A DNA stretch of 64,000 nucleotides from contig CAUCXT010000011.1 of NCBI GenBank assembly GCA_958446835.1, positions 1-64,000 on the forward strand, given 5' to 3'. The notes beneath the pieces were generated by a model. The model was given only the letters and a program-made list of their open reading frames with translations. It was not told the origin of the DNA and ran no database searches. Position 1 is the first letter of the stretch, and the number at the start of each line of letters is the position of its first letter. This document shows, one piece after another, positions 33,794-43,436 of this stretch. This DNA is from an uncultured Eubacterium sp. (GTDB taxonomy: Bacteria; Bacillota; Clostridia; Lachnospirales; Lachnospiraceae). The translations under genes and the position numbers were made by a program.

Positions 33794-34986
33794 TTCAAGC
33801 GAGTCCTTGCAAGCTCAAGCTCCTTCTTCTGCAGATTCAGTGCCTTCTGGAACTGGGTCCTGAAAATCAGCCATGTAAGATATGCAACAGCAATGGCAAA
33901 CACCACAACCATATAGAATATAAACCACCAGTGGTCATATATTTCCGCATCCTTTATCAAGGTATATGTGTTTTCCACAACCACATTTTTACCCTTGCTG
34001 TCTAAAACTGCAAGATGAAATGTATATGTTCCTATTGGAAGTCCGGTATACAGCACTCCCGACAGTTCACTCTGCAGCATCACGCATGGCTTCTCATCAT
34101 AGCCTTCAAGGTATACGCTGATATAAGGTGTATTGATTGAATAATTTATTATCTCCGGAAATATCTGGATCTTCTGCACACCGCTTCCGATATGAATGTC
34201 ATCACCATTCTCAATAATATATCTCACATCGTCAAGCTCTATTGCCTTCATCTGCATTCTGTAGGAACGTATCGATACCTCATAATTGTTAAGATTCATA
34301 CATACGACCCCTGTATCCGTCGAAAGATAAAGGTTATTATCATCGTCAATATAATTCCATGCATTCGGAGTAAGTGCCTCCATAAGTCCCGAATCGCTGC
34401 TAAGAAGCTTATACTCCAATGTTTTTCCGCTTAGAAGCTCTGTCTTGTCAACAATATATATACCGGCAGAGCTTAACACGAACAACACTCCATTATCCCC
34501 CTCAACGATATCATAGTTGTTGTAGTACGGAAAATTGTTAAGTATTCTGATACCATCGGTGTCCATATAACATATATTATTGCTTGTCACTATAAAGACG
34601 CCTGTCCCGGACTTGTCCTCAACCATTCTTAGAATTACCTCTGAGCTTAGTCCGTCATCTTTTCCGTAATTATCAATCACCCTTCCGTCCCTTATCACAT
34701 CTATGCCGTTTCCATCCGTCCCGGCAAAATACACACCGTCTTCCCTCTCAAGCACACACAGTACCTTAGAATTTGCCATTCCCTCGGAATATCCTATATT
34801 TTTCTGTACCCTTCCATTCTTTATAAGGGTAAGACCGGCGTCTCCTGCGGCGAGCATCGCTCCATCGGACAGTGCTGTAATTGTTCTGAATTTGTTTCCA
34901 CTCGTCCCATTGTCGCTGTCATATACATGTATTTCTCCATCTGCTGAAGCCATATATATATACCCTTGCCTGAAGTACATATCCAC
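33739..34986 (-). pseudogene. Beta-propeller, Y_Y_Y domain, TM and coiled coil of a broken receptor (fragment 3 of 4)
   Basis: 415 residues with propeller blades (EDGVYFAGTDGNGIDVIRDG, NNLYLSTDTGVVCMNL), a Y_Y_Y-like domain (LYTGLPIGTYTFHLAVLD) and a membrane helix (WWFIFYMVVVFAIAVAYLTWL), then a coiled coil (LQKKELELAR) that runs out of frame near 33805. The reading frame begins after a TATATATATA run at about 34951-34960, where two extra bases separate it from the fragment at 34821. Confidence 0.7.
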
Positions 34987-35855
34987 AAGTTATCATGCTC
35001 ATCATTGTACACACACCTTATTCGCACACCGGTAAGCTTATCCGTCAGAGTATTATAAATATTTTTATCAGAATCACTATCAAATATTACAAGCCCGCTG
35101 TCCGTTCCGACATATATAAGCCCCGCTCTCTCGGCTGTGGAGTTGACAACCTCCTCTCCCATGTCACCGCCGTAATCGAATCTCTTGAAAATAGATTTGC
35201 ACATTCTCATAATTCCAAGCCTCGATGAGGTAAACCAGAGATTTCCCTGATAGTCGATGAGCATGTGATCTATTGAGCTGTTAAATGACGCTGCGCTTAT
35301 TATCTCATATTTTCCATCCGCACCAAAATATGCTATCCCATTGTCGGCACAGATGAACATTGTATTGTCTTCACTAAAGCAGAGCGATTTTATATTCTTT
35401 ATATCATCACATTCAACCTTCTTCTCGCAGACAAGCTCACCATTATCGGTAGAATATACCTGTATTTCATTTTCCGATGTTCCTACATAAAGCTTGCCGG
35501 CATAGTACCGGCAGCATGTATAACTGTCTGTGTCCTCGGGAAGGCGCATATTTATTATTCTTCCACTATTTAACAGATACAGCAATCCCTTGTCCGTGAC
35601 AACTGCAACATCACCATTGGAATCTGCATCGATACACCTTGCGTATGTTATGTCATGCACAGTGCTCTTTACAGACAGACCACCTGCAAGTGTAACGATG
35701 GACAATTCGCCCGTGGTTCCGACATAGTAATCACCATCCGTACTCTGGGTTATACAGCGCACAGAGTCGGCAGCCAGACCATCCTTTTGCGATATTACGT
35801 TTGTTAATGTATCATTTATTATTATGGAAATTCCATTATCGTTGGACCTATCCAC
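34821..35855 (-). pseudogene. Beta-propeller blades of a broken receptor (fragment 2 of 4)
   Basis: 344 residues of two-component-regulator-type propeller repeats (SVRCITQSTDGDYYVGTTG, MLIDYQGNLWFTSSRLGIMR, DEHDNLWICTSGKGIY). After GKGIY the frame slides into an unrelated tail (WLQQMEKYMYM...), while the expected continuation, MASADGEIHVYDSDNG, is read in the next frame. The junction to the upstream fragment is at about 35852. Confidence 0.7.
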
Positions 35856-36847
35856 AGTCTTCCTTCCTCATCCTTATAAAGGCAGTTCACAGTCTTTACA
35901 GACTCATATCCGTCCATCCATTGGAATTCACTTCCATTGTACCTGTAAAGACCTCCGTAGGTTCCAAACCACAGCACACCGTCATTAGTCTGTGCAATAT
36001 CATTGGCACAGCCTCCGGGAATACCATTCTCTCTCCCATATATGGTCTGAAGATAATCATTATAATTCTCCGTCCTTGCACCGCCGTCCTGCGAAGCTCC
36101 TTCACCTGTATAGTCATCCGCACTGACACCGCCAGCAAAGACTTCACCTGCCAGCACACTGCTCATCAGAAACACTATCACAAGCCGCGATACATTTTTT
36201 TGACCGGAAGAAAATTTCTTTAAGCGATATTTCTCCTTATATATTCCATAATGCTTCACAGCAAGATACAGGGCAAGCACCGTTATGACCTTGTCAAGAA
36301 AATCAAGGTAAAACTGTCCCATGCAACAACTGAAAAAGTTGTTGAAGCCGATTTTTCTCATCGCCTCAATAACTCCATCACCCCATATATTCTGTGTATA
36401 TCCACCTGAAAACCTGAAATTGAGCGGAACCGAAATAAGGACTGAAAGAACAGTCACAAGAAAGCTCACTGAAAGCGCTCCGAAGAGGCTCTTAAGATAT
36501 CCTTTTTTTGCACAAAGACCCACAGATATTCCCACCATTGCACTCACAAGGGCATATATCATGCTGTCCCACGAATTGACAATCGAATATATTATATTTC
36601 CCGTCATGCCAACCATTGCACCACAGACAGGTCCTAAAACATACGCCGCAAGCACCGTTCCAAACGAGTCAAGCCACAGCGGGAGCTGTAATCCCAATGC
36701 AAGAAATTTTCCTGCACAGTTCACCGCCAGACATGCCGCCGCAAACAACATGATTGTATACCACCTTTTCACCTTCATCCTTCGTTCCTCCGCGTCATGT
36801 AATCTTTTTAACTTTACCGTACTAAAATCAATTATATAATACTCCAA
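35822..36847 (-). pseudogene. Membrane domain and first propeller blades of a broken receptor (fragment 1 of 4)
   Basis: 341 residues, probably starting at the Met of MKVKRWYTIMLFAAACLAVN. About five or six helices resemble ECF-transporter S-component-like sensor modules (LWLDSFGTVLAAYVLGPVCG). A further hydrophobic segment (VIVFLMSSVLAGEVFAGGV) and the first blades follow (DGVLWFGTYGGLYRYNG, EEGRLWIG). The frame is lost at GGTCCAAC near 35852; one extra base would restore LWIG-x-NDNGISII. Confidence 0.7.
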
Positions 36848-36928
36848 AATATCTCATTTGTGAACCACCCAAATGGCTAAGATTTAACTATAAATTACAA
36901 CACTGTTTTAGAACTATTTATATAAAAA

Positions 36929-36964
36929 AATATGCCGCATTGTAGCAACCCAATACGGCATATT
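36929..36964 (-). terminator. Intrinsic terminator of the DUF6465 gene
   Basis: On the minus strand AATATGCCGTATTG pairs with CAATGCGGCATATT over 14 bases (one G-U) around GGTTGCTA, followed by seven T residues. It lies 50 bases after the stop at 37014. Confidence 0.85.
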
Positions 36965-37013
36965 AAAACATCTGTATCACAATTGTCAAATTACAAATAT
37001 GTAAGAATATGTG

Positions 37014-37544
37014 TTACATCCAAACCTTGCCCGTAACCTTACCATTGATTACATAATATGCTGTGTAATCCTCAGGCTTAATATATACATCAAGTGACTT
37101 GATGCTTGAAAGTCTGTGTCCGGCAGCAACCCACTCGTTCTTAATCTTATCGACAATCTCATCAACCTTGCGCTGTGTTCCGTTGAACTCTACCACTACA
37201 TTGACGCCTGTTGCCTCAGTCTTAGCTGCCGCATTCTTAACTTCCTTAGCCTTTTTCTCAGCCTTAGGAGCTTCCTTAGCTGCAACTGCAGTCTTCTTAG
37301 GTCTTCCAACCTTCTTTACAGGCTTTACCTCTTCTGCCTTAGCTTCTGTCTTATCAGCCTCTTTAACCTCTGCTACAGGTTCTGCTGCCGGTGCATCAGT
37401 CTTAACCTCTGCTTCCTTAGCTTCAACAGTCTGTGACTCCTCTGCCATAACCTCTGTTGCTGCCTCTGCTGCCTTAACCTCTACTGTCTTTGTCTGGGCT
37501 TCCTTTGCCTTTGCTGCCTTCTTAGCTGCTCTTGCGTTTGCCAT
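37014..37544 (-). CDS. DUF6465-family protein with Ala/Lys/Glu-rich N-terminus
   Basis: 176 residues from the ATG at 37544, preceded by GAAGGAGG at 6 bases; the frame also allows 37565. Residues of about 1-110 are low complexity (MANARAAKKAAKAKEAQTK), including an AT-hook-like KKVGRPKKTAV, so DNA contact is possible. The C-terminal 60 residues (VVVEFNGTQRKVDEIVDKI ... IKPEDYTAYYVINGKVTGKV) match the DUF6465 domain found in Lachnospiraceae. Function unknown. It is a single-gene unit with its own terminator. Confidence 0.85.
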   Translation of the reverse strand: MANARAAKKAAKAKEAQTKTVEVKAAEAATEVMAEESQTVEAKEAEVKTDAPAAEPVAEVKEADKTEAKAEEVKPVKKVGRPKKTAVAAKEAPKAEKKAKEVKNAAAKTEATGVNVVVEFNGTQRKVDEIVDKIKNEWVAAGHRLSSIKSLDVYIKPEDYTAYYVINGKVTGKVWM

Positions 37545-37608
37545 GTCGATTCCTCCTTCTTTCATTTAGACTCTTTTCCTTTTCATTTTCTGCATAAAAC
37601 TACCACAT

Positions 37609-38499
37609 TTATGGATGTTTTGCAAGCAAATATCTGACCTTTTTGTTCTCAACACGGATATTTACATCCGTCTGATCCCCACCGAACTCACCGTCTAACA
37701 CCCATGGTATCTGTTCTTCACTTGTGAATGAAATATCACTGCATTTAAAATGCATTACCATACTGTTGTCATTCTGAAAAATAAAGCCGTTAAACATAGT
37801 CTGGAATTCAACGGGATTTTTAGGTCCCTTTATAAGTATAACCTCAAATAATCCATCGTCAAGCTTAATTTCTTTTCCCGTAAGTCCCTTCATGCCTCCC
37901 ACCGATTTTGAATTAGCGACCATTCCATATATGAACTTGTCCTCTATAACCGTGTCACCCATCTGCACCTTAAGCTGATATGACTTAAGGCTGGCGAAGC
38001 TTTTCACACTCTCAATGATATACGCCTGATGTCCGAATGTGTTTTTAAGCTGCTGTGGTGTAGCATACGAAACCTCGGTAAAAATTCCGAATGCTGCCAC
38101 ATAATTGAACCAGCGTCCGTTGAACGAACCTACATCACACAAATATTGCGTTCCCTCTGTGATATTTTTTACTGCGTGTGAGACTGTCTTCGGAATAAGA
38201 AGACTTGACGCAAAATCATTGGTGCTTCCACTCGGTATATAGCCCATAGGTCTGTCGCACCCGCTGTCTATCATACCTGCAACCGCTTCATTGAGTGTCC
38301 CATCTCCACCACTGCATACTATCACGTCATATTCACCGGCACACTTCTGCACATACTCATAGCAATCTCTTGACCGCTGTGTCGGATAAACCGTGACAAG
38401 ATAACCTGCTTTGGCAAACTCGTCTGTGATTTCAAAAAGATGGTCCTTGACATGCGCTTTACCCGACCATGGATTAAAAACAAATAACAGCCGTTTCAT
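37609..38499 (-). CDS. Diacylglycerol/lipid kinase family protein
   Basis: 296 residues of the DagK/YegS catalytic family. It begins LLFVFNPWSGKAHVKDHL, with the ATP motif VIVCSGGDGTLNEAVAGM and IPSGSTNDFASSLLIP, and ends WVLDGEFGGDQTDVNIRV, where the second conserved block lies. Members phosphorylate diacylglycerol or related lipids at the membrane. AAAGGAGG precedes the ATG. It lies 41 bases after the nucleotidyltransferase-aminotransferase gene and is probably co-transcribed, which fits a phospholipid headgroup theme. Confidence 0.9.
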   Translation of the reverse strand: MKRLLFVFNPWSGKAHVKDHLFEITDEFAKAGYLVTVYPTQRSRDCYEYVQKCAGEYDVIVCSGGDGTLNEAVAGMIDSGCDRPMGYIPSGSTNDFASSLLIPKTVSHAVKNITEGTQYLCDVGSFNGRWFNYVAAFGIFTEVSYATPQQLKNTFGHQAYIIESVKSFASLKSYQLKVQMGDTVIEDKFIYGMVANSKSVGGMKGLTGKEIKLDDGLFEVILIKGPKNPVEFQTMFNGFIFQNDNSMVMHFKCSDISFTSEEQIPWVLDGEFGGDQTDVNIRVENKKVRYLLAKHP

Positions 38500-38540
38500 A
38501 GGAAAGACCTCCTTTTATAATTTATCATAATAGTTCATCT

Positions 38541-40349
38541 TTATAACAATTCCTCAAGAACCTTTACAACCACATCATTCTCCTCATCGGTCTTAACGGA
38601 CAGTCTTATATAATTTCCTCCGTTAAGTCCTTCCTTGGTTGAAAGATCCTTTATTAGAATATTATATTTATTAAGCATTATATCTGCAAGCTTTCTTGAT
38701 GACATGCCATTATCAAGATGACACATAATGTAATTCGCCTGAGAAGGAAATACCCTGAGTGCCGGAATCTTCGCGAGCTTATCAACATAGCGCTTCCTGA
38801 CATCCATAAACCTGCTCATTGCCTCCTCATAGTCATCCTTGTACTTTTCAATTATCTGCATATAGTATTCCGCAAATGAATTGATATTCCATATAGAGAC
38901 ATCCTTTTTCATTGCAGCAATCATATCGGAATCTGCCGATGCGATTATACCAAGGCGGAGCCCCGGAACTCCGAAGGACTTGGAAATACTCTTAAGCACA
39001 ATAAGATGCTTATGCTCATCTATGATGCTCTGTGTGAGCAATGTCTGCTCCGGAATGTCTGCAAAGTCGACAAACGACTCATCAACAATTATGTTCACAT
39101 CTCTCCTGGCTGCCCACTCTTCGAGACGGAGTATATCATCCCTCATTATAAAATGTCCCGATGGATTATCAGGGTTTACAAGGACAATTGCCTGAATGTC
39201 CTTATCATTGTAAAAATCCATGATGTCATCGACCGTATATGTGAAATCCTCATTGATTACCCAGAACGGTACTAACTGTTCCTTCTTTTTTCTGTGCGGA
39301 TACTCCTCAAATGTAGGGTATATAAGACCTATATTCCCTGAAAAATTCTCCATAAGGGACTTAATAAGCTCCGCAGTACCGTTTCCGACACACACCTGCT
39401 CAGGTCTTAACTCAAAATATTTCGCGGCAAGAAGGCTGTTGACCGCCATACCGGAAGGGTATTCTCTTATCAGCGTCTCAAAGTTCGCCTTCATCTCATC
39501 CATAAATCTCTGATTAGGGAAGAAAGGATTGACAAGGTAACAGAAATCGTACATTCCCTCATATCTCCAATAGCCGCCGAAACGCTTCATGTACTTGGTA
39601 AGCTTCTCATCGCCCTCGGCGAATATGCTCTCTGCAATATCTATATCCTGAATATCATTTATCTCATACCACTTTTCATTCTCCAAAACGATTGCTTTTA
39701 ATACTCTCTGCTCCTTAAATGCAACCACCTTGAGAGCCGACTCATAATGAGTCTTATTTCCCCATGCCTGAACATACGCAGCGAGAAGCGGAAGATATAC
39801 ATTGTTAAGATAATTCTTGGACAGCTTGTACATACTTACGGTCTTATAATAGCTGTCCATATTCTGGAACGCAAAATTATCGGCTCCTATAAAATCATTG
39901 ATATAGCTGTCCTTGTCAAGTGTCACAATCGAGCCATCCATCCATGGCTTTGGACGTGAAACAAATGTAAGGCACTCCTCATCAGACTCTAATATCCTGT
40001 CAATCACAGCAGCTTCGTAAACAATATCCGATTCAATCACAAGAGTGTCATCTTCCTTGAGATAAGCTCCTGCAAGATTAAGCGAATATAGGTTGCTTGT
40101 ATTTTCATATTCGCTATTGTTTATATATACAACCGGCGTAGAAAGCTTAAGGGAATTAACGTGTTCCGTCAGACCTTCACTCTTATAACCTGTAACAATA
40201 ACAATCCGGGACAGACCCTTAGTATCTAAGATTCTAAGTCCCCTCTCGATTATTGTCTGACCTCCCACATTAACCATGCACTTGGTCTTGTCCTTTGTAT
40301 GTTCCTTGAGTCTTCTGCCCATTCCGGCAGCAAGTATTACAGCCTGCAT
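38541..40349 (-). CDS. Bifunctional sugar/choline-phosphate-type nucleotidyltransferase and class I/II aminotransferase
   Basis: 602 residues in two domains. Residues 1-235 are a LicC-like nucleotidyltransferase (MQAVILAAGMGRRLKEHTKD, KTKCMVNVGGQTIIER). Residues of about 245-602 are a HisC/CobD-like PLP enzyme with VGNGTAELIKSL, VNPDNPSGHFI and the PLP lysine in VLKSISKSFGVPGLRLGII. HisC-like fold members include phosphoserine and threonine-phosphate decarboxylases, so the pair could make and activate an amino-alcohol phosphate such as phosphoethanolamine. That is inference; an aminotransferase acting on a keto phosphate is the alternative. Neighbours are a second nucleotidyltransferase, a HAD phosphatase and a lipid kinase. 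Confidence 0.82.
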   Translation of the reverse strand: MQAVILAAGMGRRLKEHTKDKTKCMVNVGGQTIIERGLRILDTKGLSRIVIVTGYKSEGLTEHVNSLKLSTPVVYINNSEYENTSNLYSLNLAGAYLKEDDTLVIESDIVYEAAVIDRILESDEECLTFVSRPKPWMDGSIVTLDKDSYINDFIGADNFAFQNMDSYYKTVSMYKLSKNYLNNVYLPLLAAYVQAWGNKTHYESALKVVAFKEQRVLKAIVLENEKWYEINDIQDIDIAESIFAEGDEKLTKYMKRFGGYWRYEGMYDFCYLVNPFFPNQRFMDEMKANFETLIREYPSGMAVNSLLAAKYFELRPEQVCVGNGTAELIKSLMENFSGNIGLIYPTFEEYPHRKKKEQLVPFWVINEDFTYTVDDIMDFYNDKDIQAIVLVNPDNPSGHFIMRDDILRLEEWAARRDVNIIVDESFVDFADIPEQTLLTQSIIDEHKHLIVLKSISKSFGVPGLRLGIIASADSDMIAAMKKDVSIWNINSFAEYYMQIIEKYKDDYEEAMSRFMDVRKRYVDKLAKIPALRVFPSQANYIMCHLDNGMSSRKLADIMLNKYNILIKDLSTKEGLNGGNYIRLSVKTDEENDVVVKVLEELL

Positions 40350-40375
40350 CTGTGTTCCTCCATATATATAACTAT

Positions 40376-41026
40376 CTAATCAGCATATCCGCTCTTGACC
40401 CATGCCACAGCATGTTCATAGTCTGCCATTGTATCAATTTCCTTAGTTCTGATAAGTTCCATAGGGAGCGGAAGAAGCGGAACCATCATATCGCATACAT
40501 GATGATTTCCCGGAGTAAGTCTTGAGGTCTTTACCTGTGCAAGACCTGTCCACTCGTACTCACCCTCTTCTCTTGAAAATCCTACACCATATATCTGTCC
40601 ATTCTGTGTGAGCGTCTTCATAAGCATCGGATCCTCTGTACATGGAATAGCCCCGCACACACATTCCTTATCGGAATGTAAAACACGCATAAGGTCATCC
40701 GGGTGAACCAAAAGATCTCCATCAAGTGACACAACAAGCTCTGCCGCATGCTTGATTGCACGCGAGAAACTGCCTCCTGTTCCAGTGTTCCTGTAATCAT
40801 GGTTAAATACGAATAATATATCCTTGCGATATGAATTCACAACCTCAATGACCTTTTCCATCTGATATCCCACTACAATCCTGATATCGTCAAAATCCTT
40901 TAGAAGCTCAAGCTGTCTTATAATAAGCGGCTTACCATCTATATCAATAAGTGCCTTGGTTGAACCTATTCCAAGCCTGGTACCCATTCCTGCACAGCTT
41001 ATAACAATTGTCTTAGAAACTGACAT
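40376..41026 (-). CDS. NTP transferase family protein
   Basis: 216 residues, a single MobA/GlmU-like nucleotidyltransferase fold: TIVISCAGMGTRLGIGSTKA with the signature GxxxRL, then KALIDIDGKPLIIRQLELL, a metal-binding VVSLDGDLLVHPDDL and a C-terminal EIDTMADYEHAVAW. It overlaps the start of the HAD gene's end by 28 bases, so they are coupled. The substrate is likely a phosphorylated headgroup or sugar. How it divides labour with the first domain of the downstream bifunctional protein is unclear. Confidence 0.82.
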   Translation of the reverse strand: MSVSKTIVISCAGMGTRLGIGSTKALIDIDGKPLIIRQLELLKDFDDIRIVVGYQMEKVIEVVNSYRKDILFVFNHDYRNTGTGGSFSRAIKHAAELVVSLDGDLLVHPDDLMRVLHSDKECVCGAIPCTEDPMLMKTLTQNGQIYGVGFSREEGEYEWTGLAQVKTSRLTPGNHHVCDMMVPLLPLPMELIRTKEIDTMADYEHAVAWVKSGYAD

Positions 41027-41604
41027 AATCTATCCTCCGAATATGTTGCATGTGTTGCGCACTTTAAAACTGCAGGTGCGATATCCCTCACACCTCCAAA
41101 ACCTATTCCCACCTCTGCGGCAGCTATCATCTGGGCATCATTATTACCATCTCCGACAGCGACAAATGGCTTGTTTTCAAATTCACTTACCACTTCTCCC
41201 TTGTCAACCACATAATCCACGCTTACAATCTTATCATTCTCCACAGTTGCCTTAGAGCAGAAATAATGACCATCCATTCCAAGCTCCGTCATAAGATCCT
41301 TAATCCACACATCCAGATTTCCGGTTACTACATAGCAGCGCTCCCGGTTCTCACGGATAAATTCCACAAGCTTCTCATTAAGCGGCACACCTGCGATAAT
41401 CTTTCTCACGGTGCTTACCGGAATCTCTGAAAGCAGCTTAACTCTCTCTAAAAAACTATGGTCAAACGGAATCTCGCCAGTCATCGTCTTTTCAGTCAAT
41501 TCTCTCATCTGCTGCTGTTTATCTATCTTTACCGCTATCTCAGGTAATATTTCAGCCCTTGTGATTGTCGCATCAAGGTCGAACAAAAAAACATATTCAC
41601 TCAA
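40999..41604 (-). CDS. HAD-family phosphatase, phosphoserine-phosphatase-like
   Basis: 201 residues from a TTG at 41604, chosen because AGGAGG lies 10 bases upstream and the product then begins with SEYVFLFDLDATITRAEILP. The frame is open to 41715. HAD motif I is DLDATIT (alanine replaces the usual glycine), motif II VVTGNLD (threonine at the second position), the lysine is in KGEVVSEF, and motif IV is VGDGNNDAQMI. It could dephosphorylate phosphoserine, completing the serC-serA route, or act on an intermediate of the headgroup genes beside it. Confidence 0.82.
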   Translation of the reverse strand: MSEYVFLFDLDATITRAEILPEIAVKIDKQQQMRELTEKTMTGEIPFDHSFLERVKLLSEIPVSTVRKIIAGVPLNEKLVEFIRENRERCYVVTGNLDVWIKDLMTELGMDGHYFCSKATVENDKIVSVDYVVDKGEVVSEFENKPFVAVGDGNNDAQMIAAAEVGIGFGGVRDIAPAVLKCATHATYSEDRLCQFLRQLL

Positions 41605-41784
41605 AAAAATCAGCCCTCCTGCCATTATTAGTACACCCACTCTAAAACGTGGCAATATATTGTAGATATTATCACGTATCAGATAAATGTGCAAGAGAGC
41701 TGATTTACATTTCATTTAACGCTTTTTTTAAATGTTAACTTAAAATCTTCCTAAATTAATTGACCTGTTATCACAATAAAAGAA

Positions 41785-43341
41785 TTATAAAGTCTGCATA
41801 CTTAACCATCCAAAGTCAGCATGGTTGTTGCTTGAAGCTCCATTAGATGAGGCATACATTCCTACTGTGCAGCCCACAAATCCGCCTGCCTCCTCTGTTG
41901 TATACGGAAGCAGGTCAATGTCCTGCGCAGCCATGACATAGCCTTCACCTGCCTCTGTCCACACAACTGCCTTCTGTGATTCGCACCTTAACTTTATCTT
42001 TACTATATTGTTATTCTCAGGCAATACGGTGTCTGCAATTTCGGATTCATTTCCGTGTATGCAACTTGTAATTATGATATGCCTGCTACCTGTTCTGCGG
42101 CAAATCTCAACACGGAGATTATTCTCATGGTTCTGGAATAAAACAATACCCGCCGTCTCGTTTTCATTCTCAGGAATAAAGTCAACACCTGTTTCAATTT
42201 CGAAGTGATAGCTCTTCTGTCTGAGAGCAAGATATGACGGATATGTAAGCTCTGTTATCTTCTGCTCCCTGTTGTAAAGGCGCAGCATACCCTTTCTCTC
42301 AGTGAGTGAGTATATCTGCGAATCCCTCTTTCCTATACCCACAAGTCTGTCATCAAGCACATCGCCCCAGAAATCAATATAATCAGACAGTCCTGATTCC
42401 TTCGGAAAACGATACTCATCAAGAGAAACTTCAACTTCATCCTCAAGATGCCCTACTCCCGGTGTAATAACCGGCCAACCATTCTCCCATATTACCTTGG
42501 CAAGGAACGTCTCTCTTCCCATACTGCTGTGCTTCATACACGGTCTTGATGCAAGCATGACAACATACCAGTTTCCCCTGCCATCATCAACAAGATCACC
42601 ATGTCCGGCATATATAACAGGATAGTCCATTCCAAGATTTCTATGTGTGAAGATAGGGTTTCTCGGACATCCCTCAAACCACTTAAACAGCTCTTTGCTC
42701 CTTGCAACACTTATACTGTGTTCAGGACCTGTTCCACCCTCTGCATGCATAAGGTAATAATATTCACCTATTTTATAAATATGAGGTCCTTCAGGCCAGA
42801 TAACATCCTTGACCGCACCCTTCCAGATTGCCATGCTCTGTCCTACAAGCTTCATGGACGCAATATCAAGCTCCTGCACCCATATCTCCCAGTCGCCGTT
42901 ATATCTTACCCCTTCCGGATTCGGTCTTGTTCCACAATAGTAGCACTTACCATCGTCATCAAAGAAAAGACTCGGGTCTATTCCCGGTGCGTTCTCAAGG
43001 TAATGTGGTTCGGACCATGGTCCTTCAGGTCTGTCAGCCGTTACAATAAAATTACCCCCATGACTTACATTGGTGGTTATCATGTAGTATGTTCCCTCAT
43101 GATATCTTATTGTCGGTGCAAATATTCCACGCGAAATCTCGCTCCCAACTACCGGAAGCTGTTCTTCCCTGTCAAGAACATTGCCAATCTGCTCCCAATG
43201 TGCCAGATCCCTGCTGTGGAATATCGGCACACCGGGTGCATATACAAAGCTTGAATTAACAATATAAAAATCATCCCCTGCCCTGCAGATGGACGGATCC
43301 GGATAAAAACCGGTTAAAATAGGATTCTTTGCGGTTACCAT
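41785..43341 (-). CDS. GH43-family glycosidase (beta-xylosidase or alpha-L-arabinofuranosidase)
   Basis: 518 residues without a signal peptide, so probably cytoplasmic and acting on imported oligosaccharides. The five-bladed GH43 domain shows the base aspartate in LTGFYPDPSICRAGDDFY, the pKa-modulating aspartate in PGIDPSLFFDDDGKCYYCG and the acid glutamate in IWPEGPHIYKIGEYYYL. From about residue 330 a beta-sandwich resembling the beta-xylosidase C-terminal domain follows (HFEIETGVDFIPENENETAG). No transporter or regulator of xylan use is adjacent. Substrate specificity cannot be told from sequence alone. Confidence 0.92.
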   Translation of the reverse strand: MVTAKNPILTGFYPDPSICRAGDDFYIVNSSFVYAPGVPIFHSRDLAHWEQIGNVLDREEQLPVVGSEISRGIFAPTIRYHEGTYYMITTNVSHGGNFIVTADRPEGPWSEPHYLENAPGIDPSLFFDDDGKCYYCGTRPNPEGVRYNGDWEIWVQELDIASMKLVGQSMAIWKGAVKDVIWPEGPHIYKIGEYYYLMHAEGGTGPEHSISVARSKELFKWFEGCPRNPIFTHRNLGMDYPVIYAGHGDLVDDGRGNWYVVMLASRPCMKHSSMGRETFLAKVIWENGWPVITPGVGHLEDEVEVSLDEYRFPKESGLSDYIDFWGDVLDDRLVGIGKRDSQIYSLTERKGMLRLYNREQKITELTYPSYLALRQKSYHFEIETGVDFIPENENETAGIVLFQNHENNLRVEICRRTGSRHIIITSCIHGNESEIADTVLPENNNIVKIKLRCESQKAVVWTEAGEGYVMAAQDIDLLPYTTEEAGGFVGCTVGMYASSNGASSNNHADFGWLSMQTL

Positions 43342-43436
43342 AAATTACCTCCTGATATCTTGCTAGGGTAATTGTAACCTATATAAATCCTATATTCTAT
43401 CAATCCATTGCCACGCATTACTCATATCTTGCTTTT

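Noticed and set aside
34821..34986. Programmed frameshifting in the propeller receptor
   Set aside because: No slippery heptamer with a downstream structure is evident, and three separate breaks in one gene suit decay, phase variation or sequence error better.
37099..37569. Plus-strand frame of 156 codons opposite the DUF6465 gene
   Set aside because: The Ala/Ser-rich translation is the reverse reading of the Ala/Lys/Glu low-complexity region; the opposite strand has a strong ribosome binding site and a terminator.
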